From Silene latifolia (lineage: Eukaryota; Streptophyta; Magnoliopsida; Caryophyllales; Caryophyllaceae): 64,000 nucleotides of DNA. Position 1 is the first letter of the stretch, and each line of letters starts with the position of its first letter. Below are positions 20,745 to 30,723 of the stretch, one piece after another. A program made the position numbers and the translations under genes. The notes below the pieces were generated by a model. It made no database searches. It saw only the letters and a list, made by a program, of their open reading frames with translations, and was not told where the DNA came from. Location: assembly GCF_048544455.1 (NCBI RefSeq), contig NC_133528.1, positions 49,156,293-49,220,292 of the forward strand, written 5' to 3'.

Positions 20745-22124
20745 TGATGCGTGTCTTTTATATAAGGTTTTCACCTCATTTTCACACGCATTTCTGTGCT
20801 TTTTATGTAGCATCTGACTACAAATACCCCCGAATACTCTACTTTGGTCCGTTTATTGCAATTTGCAGGAGTTGACCGAGGAGGAGCTAAATCGAGCCTT
20901 AATTGTCCCAATTGTATGCATTCATGGGAAATAAGGAGCCGGAGCTTAGGAATCTTACACTTGGAGGACGTATGAGCTGAGTTAAGGAAGAGATTCAAGT
21001 CCTTATGCGCCTATATAGCTCGATCGAGTGCTTTAGTGCTCGATCGAATGCTTTACACACTCAAGGTTGGTCGATCGACCAGCTTAGGGAGTCGATCGAG
21101 GAGGTCCAGCGAGCAGTGCTCGATCGAGAGGTTGCTCTAGCTCGATCGAGTGACTTGGAGCTCGATCGAGTAATCTCTCTGCTCGATCGAGAGGATTTCG
21201 TGTGTTTTTGGTTTATTTCCGCCTAATCATTTATGGGCTTTTGGTAATCAGTCCATAGATTAGGTTTAAGATGTTTTTACAGTATAAGACTGAGGAGAAC
21301 ATCACGTTACTCCTATCTCCTTTACTACGTACATTTCATTTGTTACTTTTGTCACTGTTCTTGGGATTCTATTCTCTACCTTGCTACTCGAATTCGGTAT
21401 TATCAATTTAATTTACTTCTTTATCGTATTTATTGTTTTTAATTCCTTCTCTCTCTTTACCTTTTAATCGTTCAATCAATTAGATTATTCATCATGTTTA
21501 GTTTTAATTGTTTGGTTATTGTTATTGTTAATCTGACAATTATGAGTAGCTAATTTCCTATGCTGAGACTATAGGGGACCCATAATTTGAAGGGAGAGTA
21601 ATCGAATTACTAGATCAATGCCGGTACCGTCTTTGTTGTTTAAATGCTACAAATAACTGTAATTACCTAATTGAGTCGACGCAATTAGACCCTTATTCTT
21701 GGTGGACCTTGACCTGGACCGAAAGGTTGGAAGAGGGAGACTAGTAGCGAACAATAGAGTATTGCAGCGAGGGCGAAAGTTAAACTGTTTACACTTTAGG
21801 GTGAATTAAGGACCGAAAGGTGACGTTCGCTACCCTTTAGACCGCATCGCGTTGACTGGGACCTAGATTACTCGACCAGATGATTATGGCGAACCGCTTG
21901 TCTCAGCTATTCTCTTTTATCTGTTAACTCCTCCTTTTATTTCTCTTTCCCTTACTCTGTTAGTTTAGAAATCACAATTTATAAACCCCCAAAATTGGTT
22001 ACTTAGACGAGCCTAGTGTTAGCAGTCAATTTCCTACCTCTCTGTGGATTTGACCCGACTTCCCTAGCTATATTAGTTAGTTGGCCAGTTGGTTATTTTT
22101 GACAGGTACGCGACAGACGTGTCA
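20745..22124 (+). repeat. 5' LTR of element C
   Basis: 1380 bp, TGATGCGTG...GACGTGTCA. The palindrome cluster is at 21019-21192 (about eight cores). A TTTATATA motif lies near base 15 of the LTR. Confidence 0.93.
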
Positions 22125-22129
22125 AATTT

Positions 22130-22147
22130 TGGCGCCGTTGCCGGGGA
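22130..22147 (+). promoter_or_regulatory. tRNA-Asp primer-binding site of element C
   Basis: TGGCGCCGTTGCCGGGGA, a perfect complement of the tRNA-Asp 3' end, five bases after the LTR. Confidence 0.9.
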
Positions 22148-22187
22148 GGTGGCGCATATTTGTTGCTTTAACTAAGTTTGTCTTTTT

Positions 22188-22213
22188 GTCTCGAGGAATT
22201 TATTCCTTGGGAC
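22188..22213 (+). other. Leader hairpin 1 of element C
   Basis: Stem GTCTCGAGGAA / TTCCTTGGGAC with loop TTTA. Compared with B, two bases changed but both leave G-U pairs, so all 11 pairs are kept. Confidence 0.7.
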
Positions 22214-22224
22214 TATCTCATTTT

Positions 22225-22250
22225 CTGCAAAGTTTTGACCAGTTTTGCAG
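22225..22250 (+). other. Leader hairpin 2 of element C
   Basis: Stem CTGCAAA / TTTGCAG, 11 bases after hairpin 1. The 3' arm TTTTGCAG also resembles a 3' splice site. Confidence 0.6.
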
Positions 22251-22263
22251 ATAAGCCGTTGTT

Positions 22264-22756
22264 TTGAAGTTGTTTGCCAAAATGCCTACGATTACAGAGC
22301 ATACAGAGCCATGTGGAAGATGTGGTGAAGAAGGGCACGATCTTTATGAGTGTACGTCAAGTATAGAGCGCGGCCTTGCATATAAGAAGTTCAAGCAGGG
22401 AGTTCCTTTCTCCCAGCTATATGACGAGATAAAAAGCGTTTCTACCCCTTCTGCACCCGTACCACAACCGGTCTCTCCTTCTTCAAGAGAAGCAATTGCC
22501 GAATTGAAATCCATCATGTTGAGTAGGTCACAGAATCTGATGTCTTTGTTATATCGGAGTTGAAAGAACAAGTCGCGCAGATTAACACTCGCGCAGATCA
22601 AACCAAGACTCCTCCAATTTGCGATCCCGTCAGTGCCATGAATTCTCAAAATGACCTTATTCATGGAGAGGACGAGGTTTTGGCAACTGATGATGACTCA
22701 GATGATGATCTAGACGAGTTCTTGCAAGAAATACTTGCTGCGTGTGCAGTGACCAC
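22264..22756 (+). pseudogene. Gag remnant of element C (zinc-knuckle end only)
   Basis: The ORF starting at 22282 (MPTITEHTEP) contains CGRCGEEGHDLYEC, an intact CX2CX4HX4C zinc knuckle, then the SQLYDEIKSVS and EAIAELKSIM segments also present in B. About 0.75 kb of gag upstream (the capsid core seen in B at 30724-31470) is deleted. A stop at 22561 precedes a second frame with the acidic DDDSDDDLDEFLQEILAAC stretch. The RNA-binding part is kept and the shell-forming part is lost. Confidence 0.75.
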
Positions 22757-22958
22757 TCGATCGAGCAACTCATCTACTCGATCGAGCGGTTCTAATCATC
22801 CAGCCACTCGATCGAGTGACAATGGCGGTCGATCGAGAAGCACAGAACTCCAGGTTGGTCGATCGAGTAACTATCTTTGAGGAAAACGTTCGATCGAGTG
22901 CCAAGACTGGTCGATCGAATGAAATTGAAGAAGAAATCGGTCGATCGACCAAGAAAAG
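22756..22958. repeat. Palindrome cluster between gag and protease, element C
   Basis: Eight TCGATCGA cores with 10-25-base spacers. In one frame it reads as TRSS and GRSS repeats, in another as LDRV/VDR repeats. Confidence 0.92.
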
Positions 22959-23039
22959 TGTTCGACCAAAGGTCTTTGTAAGTGGCGGGAATCCTAATTT
23001 ATTATCTAATACCGCCACCGTGTCATCTTCCCCTTTGTG

Positions 23040-24080
23040 GAGACGCACGAATTGATAAGGGTAAAGGAAAGGTTGCGGGACCACTCATCGCTACCAGGGT
23101 GCCCTTCCCGAGCCGTCTGAAGGACGCAAGGATCGAGCAACAAGATGGTAAGTTCGTGGACATCGTGAAGAACCTTCGTGTAATCTGTCCCTTTTCTCGA
23201 ACTTGTTACTCAAGTACCCACTTACGCCAAGTTTATGAAGGATATCGTGACGCGTAAGAGAAATTTGAGCGAATTTGAGACGATTTCATTTATGGAAGAG
23301 TCTAGTAATCTTTTGTTAAATAAGGCCCCTCCAAAAATGAAAGACCCGGCAGCTTTTCTATTACTTGTGTCATAGGTAATATGGTTATTGATAAGGCCCT
23401 CTGTGATTTAGGTGCCGTGTCTAGGTGTCATGCCCCTTCCCGTCTCGCAAGAAATTGAAGATGAGTCACTTCAAGGTGACTAACATCACCCTACAGATGG
23501 CCGATAGATCTGTTAGGAGACCTTTAGGTGTCTTGGAGGATGTGCTTGTGAAAATAGGCAAGCTATACATCCCAAAGAGATTTCATTGTTTTGGATATAG
23601 CCGAGGACCCCGGACCCAAATTATTTTAGGAAGACTGTTCCTTGTACACTGGGGCCGTTATTGATGTTAGACAAGGGCGTCGACTCTTGCAGAGGGGAGA
23701 TGACGCTATCACATTTAGTTTGCCCAAGATTTTTAGCCCACCCAATGATAGAGGACACTTGCTATTCTGTCGATATCATTGATGAGTCTATTTATGACTT
23801 CTGGTCGGGTTCTTTTATGAAGGACCCACTGGAAGCTCTCATGCTTTTTGATGAGTGTGCAGATAGCCCAGAGGACGATGACGCTGCGTTGGATTTGCTT
23901 GTTGATGATTTAGATGAGCACGAGGGAGAGCAGGTGGAACAAATGATCAGCACTCTTTGCTCCATTGAGGTAAAGGTACCGGAACGTAAGCCTCTCCCAT
24001 CTCATCTTAAATATGCCTTTCTAGACGATACAGAGCAAGATCCGGTCATCGTTAGTGCCAAGCTTAGTGATGATCGGTGA
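23040..24080 (+). pseudogene. Protease region of element C, frameshifted
   Basis: Follows B closely: GPLIATRVPFPSRLKDARIE, then frameshifts near 23190 and 23350. ALCDLGA (protease active site, DLGA as in Athila) is followed at once by a frameshift at 23415, then MADRSVRRPLGVLEDV. The DESIYDFWSGSFMKDPLEAL linker is intact at 23785-23850. At least five indels relative to B. Confidence 0.82.
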
Positions 24081-25520
24081 CTTCTTTGTTAGCTGTACTT
24101 AAGAAAAACAGGAAAGCAATGGGCTATTCACTGGATGATATCACGGGTATTAGCCCCGATATTTGTATGCACAGGATAGAGCTGGAGGAGGATCACAAAC
24201 CTTGCAGCGGGGTCGGCGTCAATTTGAACCGGAAGATGCAGGATGTTGTGATGGCCGAGGTAATGAAGTCGCTGGATGCGGGTATTATCTATTCGGTAGG
24301 TAATTCTAGATGGGTAAGCCAAAGACATGTAGTCCCAAAGAAAGGAGGGACAATCGTAGTTAAGAATGAGAAAATGAATTAATACCTACCCGAGTAGTGA
24401 CCGATTGGCGGATGTGCATAGACTACGAGACACTGAATGCCGCCACTAAGAAAGATCACTTTCCCCTTCCTTTTATTGATCAAATGGTAGAAAGGTTAGC
24501 TTCTCATAAATTTTTCTCGCTATTTAGATTGGTATTCGTGGTTCTTTCAGATTCCTATCCACCTGCACGATCGGCCAAGACTACTTTTACCCGTCCTAAG
24601 GGCGTTTTTGCGATCGAGAATGCCTTTTGGTTTATGCAATGCCCCCGCCACCTTCCAAAGGTGTATGATGGGGATATTTTCAGAGTATATTGAGTCTATC
24701 ATGGAAGTTTTTATGGACGATTTTAGTGTTTATGGAAGTGGTTTTTCTAACTGTCTGTCTAACCTTGAGAAAGTGTTCAGTATTTGTATTGAGGTTAACC
24801 TTGTCTTTTGAATCGGGAGAAGTGCCACTTTATGGTCAACGAGGGAGTTGTCTTAGGGCACTTGGTTTCGATAGGGAATAGAAGTTGACAAAGCAAAGGT
24901 GGAAGTGATTCAAAGAACTACCACCTCCGTTAATGTTAAGGGGGTGAGGAGTTTCCTTGGTCATGTTGGCTTTTTATCGCCGGTTTATCAAGGATTTCTC
25001 CAAAATTGCTAAACCACTTACACATTTGTTGCTTAAAGATGCCCCTTTTGTGTTTATCGACGCTTGTCTTTTCGCTTTTAAGGTTAAAGCGGGCCTTAGT
25101 CTCTGCGCCGATCATACAACCTCCCAATTGGGACTTGCCGTTTGAAATCATGTGTGACGCGAGTGACTATGCACTAGGAGCGGTGCTAGGCCAGAGGAAA
25201 GACAAAGCCCTGAATGCTATTTATTATGCGAGCCGAACTCTGGATGAGGCTCAAGTGAAGTACACTACCATCGAGAAGGAGTCGTTAATGTAGTTTATGC
25301 CTTAGAGAAGTTTCGTACTTATTTAGTTGGGTCGAAAGTCACTGTTTTTACTGACCATGCAGCTTTGAGGCATCTCCTTGCTAAGAAGGAGGCCAAACCG
25401 CGGCCATCGAGATGGATACTCCTTCTTCAGGAGTTTGACCTGCAGATTAAGGATAAGAAAGGAGCTGAGAACGTTGTAGCTGATCACTTGTCGCGCCTGA
25501 TGCGACAAGAAGGGGGAAGA
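24077..25520 (+). pseudogene. Reverse transcriptase and RNase H of element C, frameshifted
   Basis: Contains GYSLDDITGISPDICMHRIE, the RT entry, a damaged TDWRMCIDYETLNAATKKDH, FGLCNAPATFQRCMMGIFSE, and FMDDFSVYG near 24710 (motif C with both Asp). RNase H shows [19 protein letters not shown] and [15 protein letters not shown]; its end ([11 protein letters not shown]) lies near 25470. Many one-base indels separate these blocks. The frameshift before EVDKAKVE (24870) is also present in B. Confidence 0.85.
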
Positions 25521-26887
25521 TTCTCTCCCTATTGATGATTCTTTCCCTGACGATTCTTTAATTGCTGTTATATCGTCTATTGTTGACCAGGAACCTTGGT
25601 ATGCAGATATAGCTAACTTCGTTGTCAGTGGCAAGCTGCCGCCTGGCCTTTCTCATCAGAAAAGAAGCGTTTTCGTATAACGCTAAGCAAAGATTTCAGG
25701 ATGACCCTTACTTGTTTAAGGAATGTGCAGACGGTCTCTACAGACGGTGTATTCCGCAGTGGGAGACCAAAATAGTCCTGGAAGGCTGTCACTCCTCTTC
25801 ATATGGTGGTCACCACGGTCCATCGCGCACCGTGGCTAAGGTACTTCAGTCTGGTTTTTACTGGCCTTCTTTGTTTGCTGACGCCAAGTCTTTTGTTTCA
25901 GCCTGTGATGCATGCCAACGATCGGGAATATTTCGAAGAGACACGAGATGCCACAAAACGGCATCCTAGAGGTTGAGGTTTTCGATGTCTGGGGCATTGA
26001 TTTCCAAGGACCGTTCCCATCCAAGAAAGGTAACAGTACATTTTAGTAGTCTGTAGACTATGTGTCAAAATGGGTTGAGGCAATTGCTTCACCTCATTGT
26101 GATGGTAAGACCGTGATAAAGATGTTCAAAAAGATCATATTCCCCCGTTTTGGTGTCCCTAGGGTCGTCATTAGTGATGGGGGGATGCATTTTAAGGAAA
26201 AGAAACTCACTTCCATATGTCAGAGTTGGTGTCCAACACGGCGTGGTTTGGGGTATCATCCCCAAACTAGTGGTCGTAGAGGTCTCTAATCGCGAGTGAA
26301 AGAGATCTTGTCTAAAGTAGTTTCTAAATCACGGAAAGACTGGAGTCTTAAGCTTGATGACACGTTATGGGCTTATAGAACTGCCTTTAAGACACCAATT
26401 GGTGCATCACCTTATAGGTTAGTTTATGGGAAATCGTGTCACTTACCTGTTGAGCTGGAATGTAAGGCCTGGTGGGCAATCCGTGAGCTTAATTATGATC
26501 CTAAACGTGTGGTCGAATCGTCTTTTTGCAGCTAGATGAATTGGAAGAGTTTAGGCTTAATGCCTATGATAACTCGCGCATTTACAAGGAAAAGACGAAG
26601 AGATGGCATGACAAGAGAATCTTACCTCGGGAGTTTCATGTGGGGCGAGAAGGTGTTCTTTGTTCAATGCCCGTTTGAGACTATTTCCGGCAAGTCAAGT
26701 CCAGGTGGAGTGGTCCATATACGGTGACAGTGTTGCTCACTAAATTTGGATCCGTGGAGCTTGAAGATTCCGAGGGGCATAGATTCAAGGTGAATGGCCA
26801 GTATGTGAAGCATTACCATGAGGCGAGTGAAGCGGACAACCGCGTTGAAGTGTTGCTCTTCGACGAGCTCGACGCGCCGATTACTTG
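25520..26887 (+). pseudogene. Integrase of element C, frameshifted
   Basis: Zinc-binding part [14 protein letters not shown]...CDACQRSG (HHCC type) at about 25806-25925, then [13 protein letters not shown] (first Asp), [23 protein letters not shown] (second Asp). The [10 protein letters not shown] motif that carries the Glu is damaged (SGRRGL). The C-terminal part ([21 protein letters not shown], then YVKHY near 26800) is readable. Not functional. Confidence 0.84.
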
Positions 26888-27069
26888 ATACCGTAAAGGT
26901 CGTGCGGGACCTCTTAAACCAGCCGCTCTCCGGGAGGCGGCCGGACGAGCTTTATTTGTACTTTTGTTGAACTATTTGTTTTTTCTTTAGCTTTACGTTA
27001 AACGTTAGACGCTGCTTTATGAACAATTTTTGTGCCTTCCTTGCTTTTATGCGTCCTTTGCAGGTTAGG

Positions 27070-27262
27070 GTACTCGATCGAAGGGTTTTTGTGTTCGATC
27101 GAGCACTTTCTGATGCGGCTGCTACTCGATCGAGGGATGATGTCCTCGATCGACCAGATCCCTACCCGTCCTTACTCGATCGAGTGGTTTGTCACTCGAT
27201 CGAGCCCTTCCAATACAATGGTTCATTCGATCGAGCTGTTCCAGGCGCTCGATCGAGCAGTT
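27070..27262. repeat. Palindrome cluster after integrase, element C
   Basis: Eight TCGATCGA cores, flanks varying between ACT.., GTT.. and CCT... Confidence 0.92.
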
Positions 27263-27429
27263 ATGATCTCCAGCTGCTGTTGGGTTACGTCTACAAAGCC
27301 ACTCTTTGACTTTCTTTGACCTCCCATGTTCATGGTCGGTCTGGGGAGGTCCCGCTATATGACGTTTTGTAAGTCTTCCGACTCCACTTCTCCTTTTCTT
27401 TTCAGTTTGCATTTCTTTCCCTATTTTTG

Positions 27430-27466
27430 GTACAATGAGGGCATTGTACGGTTTGGTTTGGGGAGG
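27430..27466 (+). other. Internal hairpin plus polypurine module (element C)
   Basis: Stem GTACAATG / CATTGTAC with loop AGGG, directly followed by GGTTTGGTTTGGGGAGG. Identical stem in B and A. Confidence 0.78.
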
Positions 27467-28094
27467 TATGCATCCATATCCGTGTCTGCATGTTTCTTGC
27501 ATTTTTGCTTGCACGTTTACTTATTTCCGCATGCATTGTTGTTTTAATTAATTCAAAAAAAAAATCAATCCAAAAAAAATTTCAAAAAATTTTCAAAATT
27601 TTCATGTTTAAATTGAGTCGGAACGTTTGAACATTGACGCCACTTTGAATCTTTACTTGAGCCTGGCAGATTCTTGACATTCAGCTGGCATGTTTATGTG
27701 CATAATCTACGAGTTTTTGTTTCTCTCTTATCTGAACGAATAGACTTGATTCTTTTTGTCGGCAAGCTACATTACATTCTGAGGTTAGAGCTTATTAAAC
27801 TGGTGACATTCATGACCGGTTTCATTTAGGATGTGAGTAGTACTCTCTTTAAGACATGTAACATCAATTTGCATAAGCATGAGTCTAGTCTTCTTAATAC
27901 CTGTATGCATTCGGTCTGTGGATGGTGACACGTGTTAGGAGAGGCAGTTCCCCTTATTTCATTCTACCCATGAGCCTCACATAGCCAAATTGCCTTTTTG
28001 TCCTATCAACTACTTTCTATAATATTTCCTACCCTAGCTGAGCTAGTAACGAGTAGTTCTTGGAATGTGTTATTGCAAAATGGTTATTTCATCT

Positions 28095-28265
28095 GATTTC
28101 AGAAGATGGTGGAAAGATTGAAGGGAAAGAAAGAAAAAATGTTGAATTGTTGAAAAAAATGGAACGAGAAAAAAAAAACGAAAGGAAAGAAAGCGAAAAA
28201 AAAAACAAAAAAAAGAGACAGAAAAATTCAAAATGAAAAGAGGAATGAAAAAGAATGAGAATTGC
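28095..28265 (+). repeat. Purine-rich tract of element C
   Basis: About 170 bases of almost pure A/G on the sense strand (GAAAGAAAGAAAAAATG-like and GAAAGGAAAGAAAGCG-like runs). Shared in position with A and B but not in exact sequence. Confidence 0.75.
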
Positions 28266-28854
28266 ACAATGTTTCACGCTCCCATGCCTTATTTATATTT
28301 TATGGGGAGTTGACGACTTTTTGGTTCCGTGAGTTTAGTGCATAATTTTGCACCGTTTCATCTAGCTGTTATGAGTATGAAGTTGGGATGCAGTTTATAT
28401 TTGGATCCGTTGTTGCTAGCCTAGCTATTAACCCCACATGTCCAAATTCGTTTTAGCCCCTTCTTACCCATTATCTCACTAACCCAAATGTAAGTCCTCG
28501 GCACGTGTCTTGGTCATTAGTGTGGTTGGAATGCATATGTACGGTTGTAGAGACTTTATTCATGTTAACTGCATGCATGTTCTTATAGGTCGAGTTAGGT
28601 GAGTGTCTGATTCTTCCCTATCTTTCACATATATTCTCACCTTGTACCTGATTTTGAGTGACGAGCGACCCGTGAGAGTCCGACACCTTTGAATCTTGCA
28701 AGGTCGACGGTTCAGTAAGCTTGAAACATTAATTTAACTCGTTTGCACTCTCAGTTGCCACTTTGTCATTTTGTTGCATTAAATTGGTTCCAGTGGATGA
28801 TTTGTAGCTGATGCGTTGGTCCCGTTCTATTGTTCACCCTTAGTTGCATTCATA

Positions 28855-28893
28855 TTTGCTTGGGGACAAGCAAAGGTTTGGTTTGGGGAGATT
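28855..28893 (+). promoter_or_regulatory. Hairpin and polypurine tract of element C
   Basis: Stem TTTGCTTG / CAAGCAAA with loop GGGA (28855-28874), then GGTTTGGTTTGGGGAGATT (28875-28893), then the 3' LTR. Confidence 0.85.
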
Positions 28894-30274
28894 TGATGCG
28901 TGTCTTTTATATAATGTTTTCACCTCATTTTCACACGCATTTCTGTGCTTTTTATGTAGCATCTGACTACAAATACCCCCGAATACTCTACTTTGGTCCG
29001 TTTATTGCAATTTGCAGGAGTTGACCGAGGAGGAGCTAAATCGAGCCTTAATTGTCCCAATTGTATGCATTCATGGGAAATAAGGAGCCGGAGCTTAGGA
29101 ATCTTACACTTGGAGGACGTATGAGCTGAGTTAAGGAAGAGATTCAAGTCCTTATGCGCCTATATAGCTCGATCGAGTGCTTTAGTGCTCGATCGAATGC
29201 TTTACACACTCAAGGTTGGTCGATCGACCAGCTTAAGGAGTCGATCGAGGAGGTCCAGCGAGCAGTGCTCGATCGAGAGGTTGCTCTAGCTCGATCGAGT
29301 GACTTGGAGCTCGATCGAGTAATCTCTCTGCTCGATCGAGAGGATTTCGTGTGTTTTTGGTTTATTTCCGCCTAATCATTTATGGGCTTTTGGTAATCAG
29401 TCCATAGATTAGGTTTAAGATGTTTTTACAGTATAAGACTGAGGAGAACATCACGTTACTCCTATCTCCTTTACTACGTACATTTCATTTGTTACTTTTG
29501 TCACTGTTCTTGGGATTCTATTCTCTACCTTGCTACTCGAATTCGGTATTATCAATTTAATTTACTTCTTTATCGTATTTATTGTTTTTAATTCCATCTC
29601 TCTCTTTACCTTTTAATCGTTCAATCAATTAGATTATTCATCATGTTTAGTTTTAATTGTTTGGTTATTGTTATTGTTAATCTGACAATTATGAGTAGCT
29701 AATTTCCTATGCTGAGACTATAGGGGACCCATAATTTGAAGGGAGAGTAATCGAATTACTAGATCAATGCCGGTACCGTCTTTGTTGTTTAAATGCTACA
29801 AATAACTGTAATTGCCTAATTGAGTCGACGCAATTAGACCCTTACTCTTGGTGGACCTTGACCTGGACCGAAAGGTTGGAAGAGGGAGACTAGTAGCGAA
29901 TAATAGAGTATTGCAGCGAGGGCGAAAGTTAAACTGTTTACACTTTAGGGTGAATTAAGGACCGAAAGGTGACGTTCGCTACCCTTTAGACCGTACTGCG
30001 TTGACCTGGGACCTAGATTACTCGACCAGATGATTATGGCGAACCGCTTGTCTCAGCTATTCTCTTTTATCTGTTAACTCCTCCTTTTATTTCTCTTTCC
30101 CTTACTCTGTTAGTTTAGAAATCACAATTTATAAACCCCCAAAATTGGTTACTTAGACGAGCCTAGTGTTAGCAGTCAATTTCCTACCTCTCTGTGGATT
30201 CGACCCGACTTCCCTAGCTATATTAGTTAGTTGGCCAGTTGGTTATTTTTGACAGGTACGCGACAGACGTGTCA
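28894..30274 (+). repeat. 3' LTR of element C
   Basis: 1381 bp, nearly identical to 20745-22124. The clustered differences sit near 29990. Followed by the TSD copy CCATA. Confidence 0.94.
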
Positions 30275-30279
30275 CCATA

Positions 30280-30561
30280 CATGCACTGACCTGAGACCTA
30301 GATTACTTGACTGAATGATCATGGTGAACCGTATGTCTTAGCTGCTTTCTCTATCTGGTTAATTCCTTTTCTCTGCTTTATTCTCTTCCTTACTCTCATT
30401 AGTTTAGATCAAACATTTAAAAACCCCCCAACTCGGTTACCGTGACGAACTTAGACAAAGCTGACATTTTCCCATCTCCCTGTGGAGATCGACTCGACTT
30501 CCCTAGCTATATTAGTTAGAGCCAGTTGGTTATTTTTGATAGATATACGACTGCCCTGTCA
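30280..30561 (+). repeat. 5' LTR of element B, remainder
   Basis: Continues the LTR broken at 20744 and matches 39291-39572. Ends CTGCCCTGTCA, immediately before the primer-binding site. Confidence 0.92.
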
Positions 30562-30566
30562 AATTT

Positions 30567-30584
30567 TGGCGCCGTTGCCGTGGA
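30567..30584 (+). promoter_or_regulatory. tRNA-Asp primer-binding site of element B, one mismatch
   Basis: TGGCGCCGTTGCCGTGGA; the tRNA-Asp complement has GGGG where this has GTGG. Confidence 0.85.
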
Positions 30585-30623
30585 GGTGGCGCAATTTTGT
30601 TGCTTTATTTAAGTTTGTTTCTT

Positions 30624-30649
30624 GTCTCAAGGAATTTATTCCTTGAGAC
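30624..30649 (+). other. Leader hairpin 1 of element B
   Basis: Perfect 11-bp stem GTCTCAAGGAA / TTCCTTGAGAC with loop TTTA, 39 bases after the primer-binding site. Confidence 0.75.
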
Positions 30650-30660
30650 TGATCTCATTT

Positions 30661-30687
30661 CTGCAAAGTTTTTGATTAGTTTTGCAG
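30661..30687 (+). other. Leader hairpin 2 of element B
   Basis: Stem CTGCAAA / TTTGCAG, 11 bases after hairpin 1, as in element C. Confidence 0.6.
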
Positions 30688-30723
30688 GTTGTGTGTTTTT
30701 CTTTGTAAAGTCTATTTGCCAGA

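Larger units (their letters stand above)
26888..28874 (+). other. Noncoding 3' region of element C, with hairpins and a purine tract
   Basis: Occupies the place of env in Athila elements but has no env-like ORF. It contains a palindrome cluster (27070-27262, eight cores), an internal hairpin plus polypurine module (27430-27466), a long purine-rich tract (about 28095-28265) and, at 28855-28874, the hairpin that abuts the polypurine tract. Elements A and B share the layout. Confidence 0.75.
20745..30274 (+). mobile_element. Element C: young Athila-like Ty3 element with a coding-dead interior
   Basis: Flanked by a perfect TSD CCATA (20740-20744 and 30275-30279) within the B LTR. LTRs 20745-22124 and 28894-30274 differ at only about a dozen positions by eye. 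The interior matches B domain by domain but lacks most of the gag capsid and has many frameshifts in protease, RT and integrase. It is a recent insertion that must have relied on proteins from elsewhere. Confidence 0.94.

Noticed and set aside
28070-28277. Phe/Ser/Leu-rich minus-strand ORFs that look like membrane proteins
   Set aside because: They are translations of the complement of a homopurine tract, which always gives Phe, Leu, Ser and Pro.
26888-28874. env-like gene in the 3' region, expected for Athila elements
   Set aside because: No ORF longer than about 130 codons and no signal peptide or transmembrane pattern in A, B or C; the region is noncoding with structured motifs.
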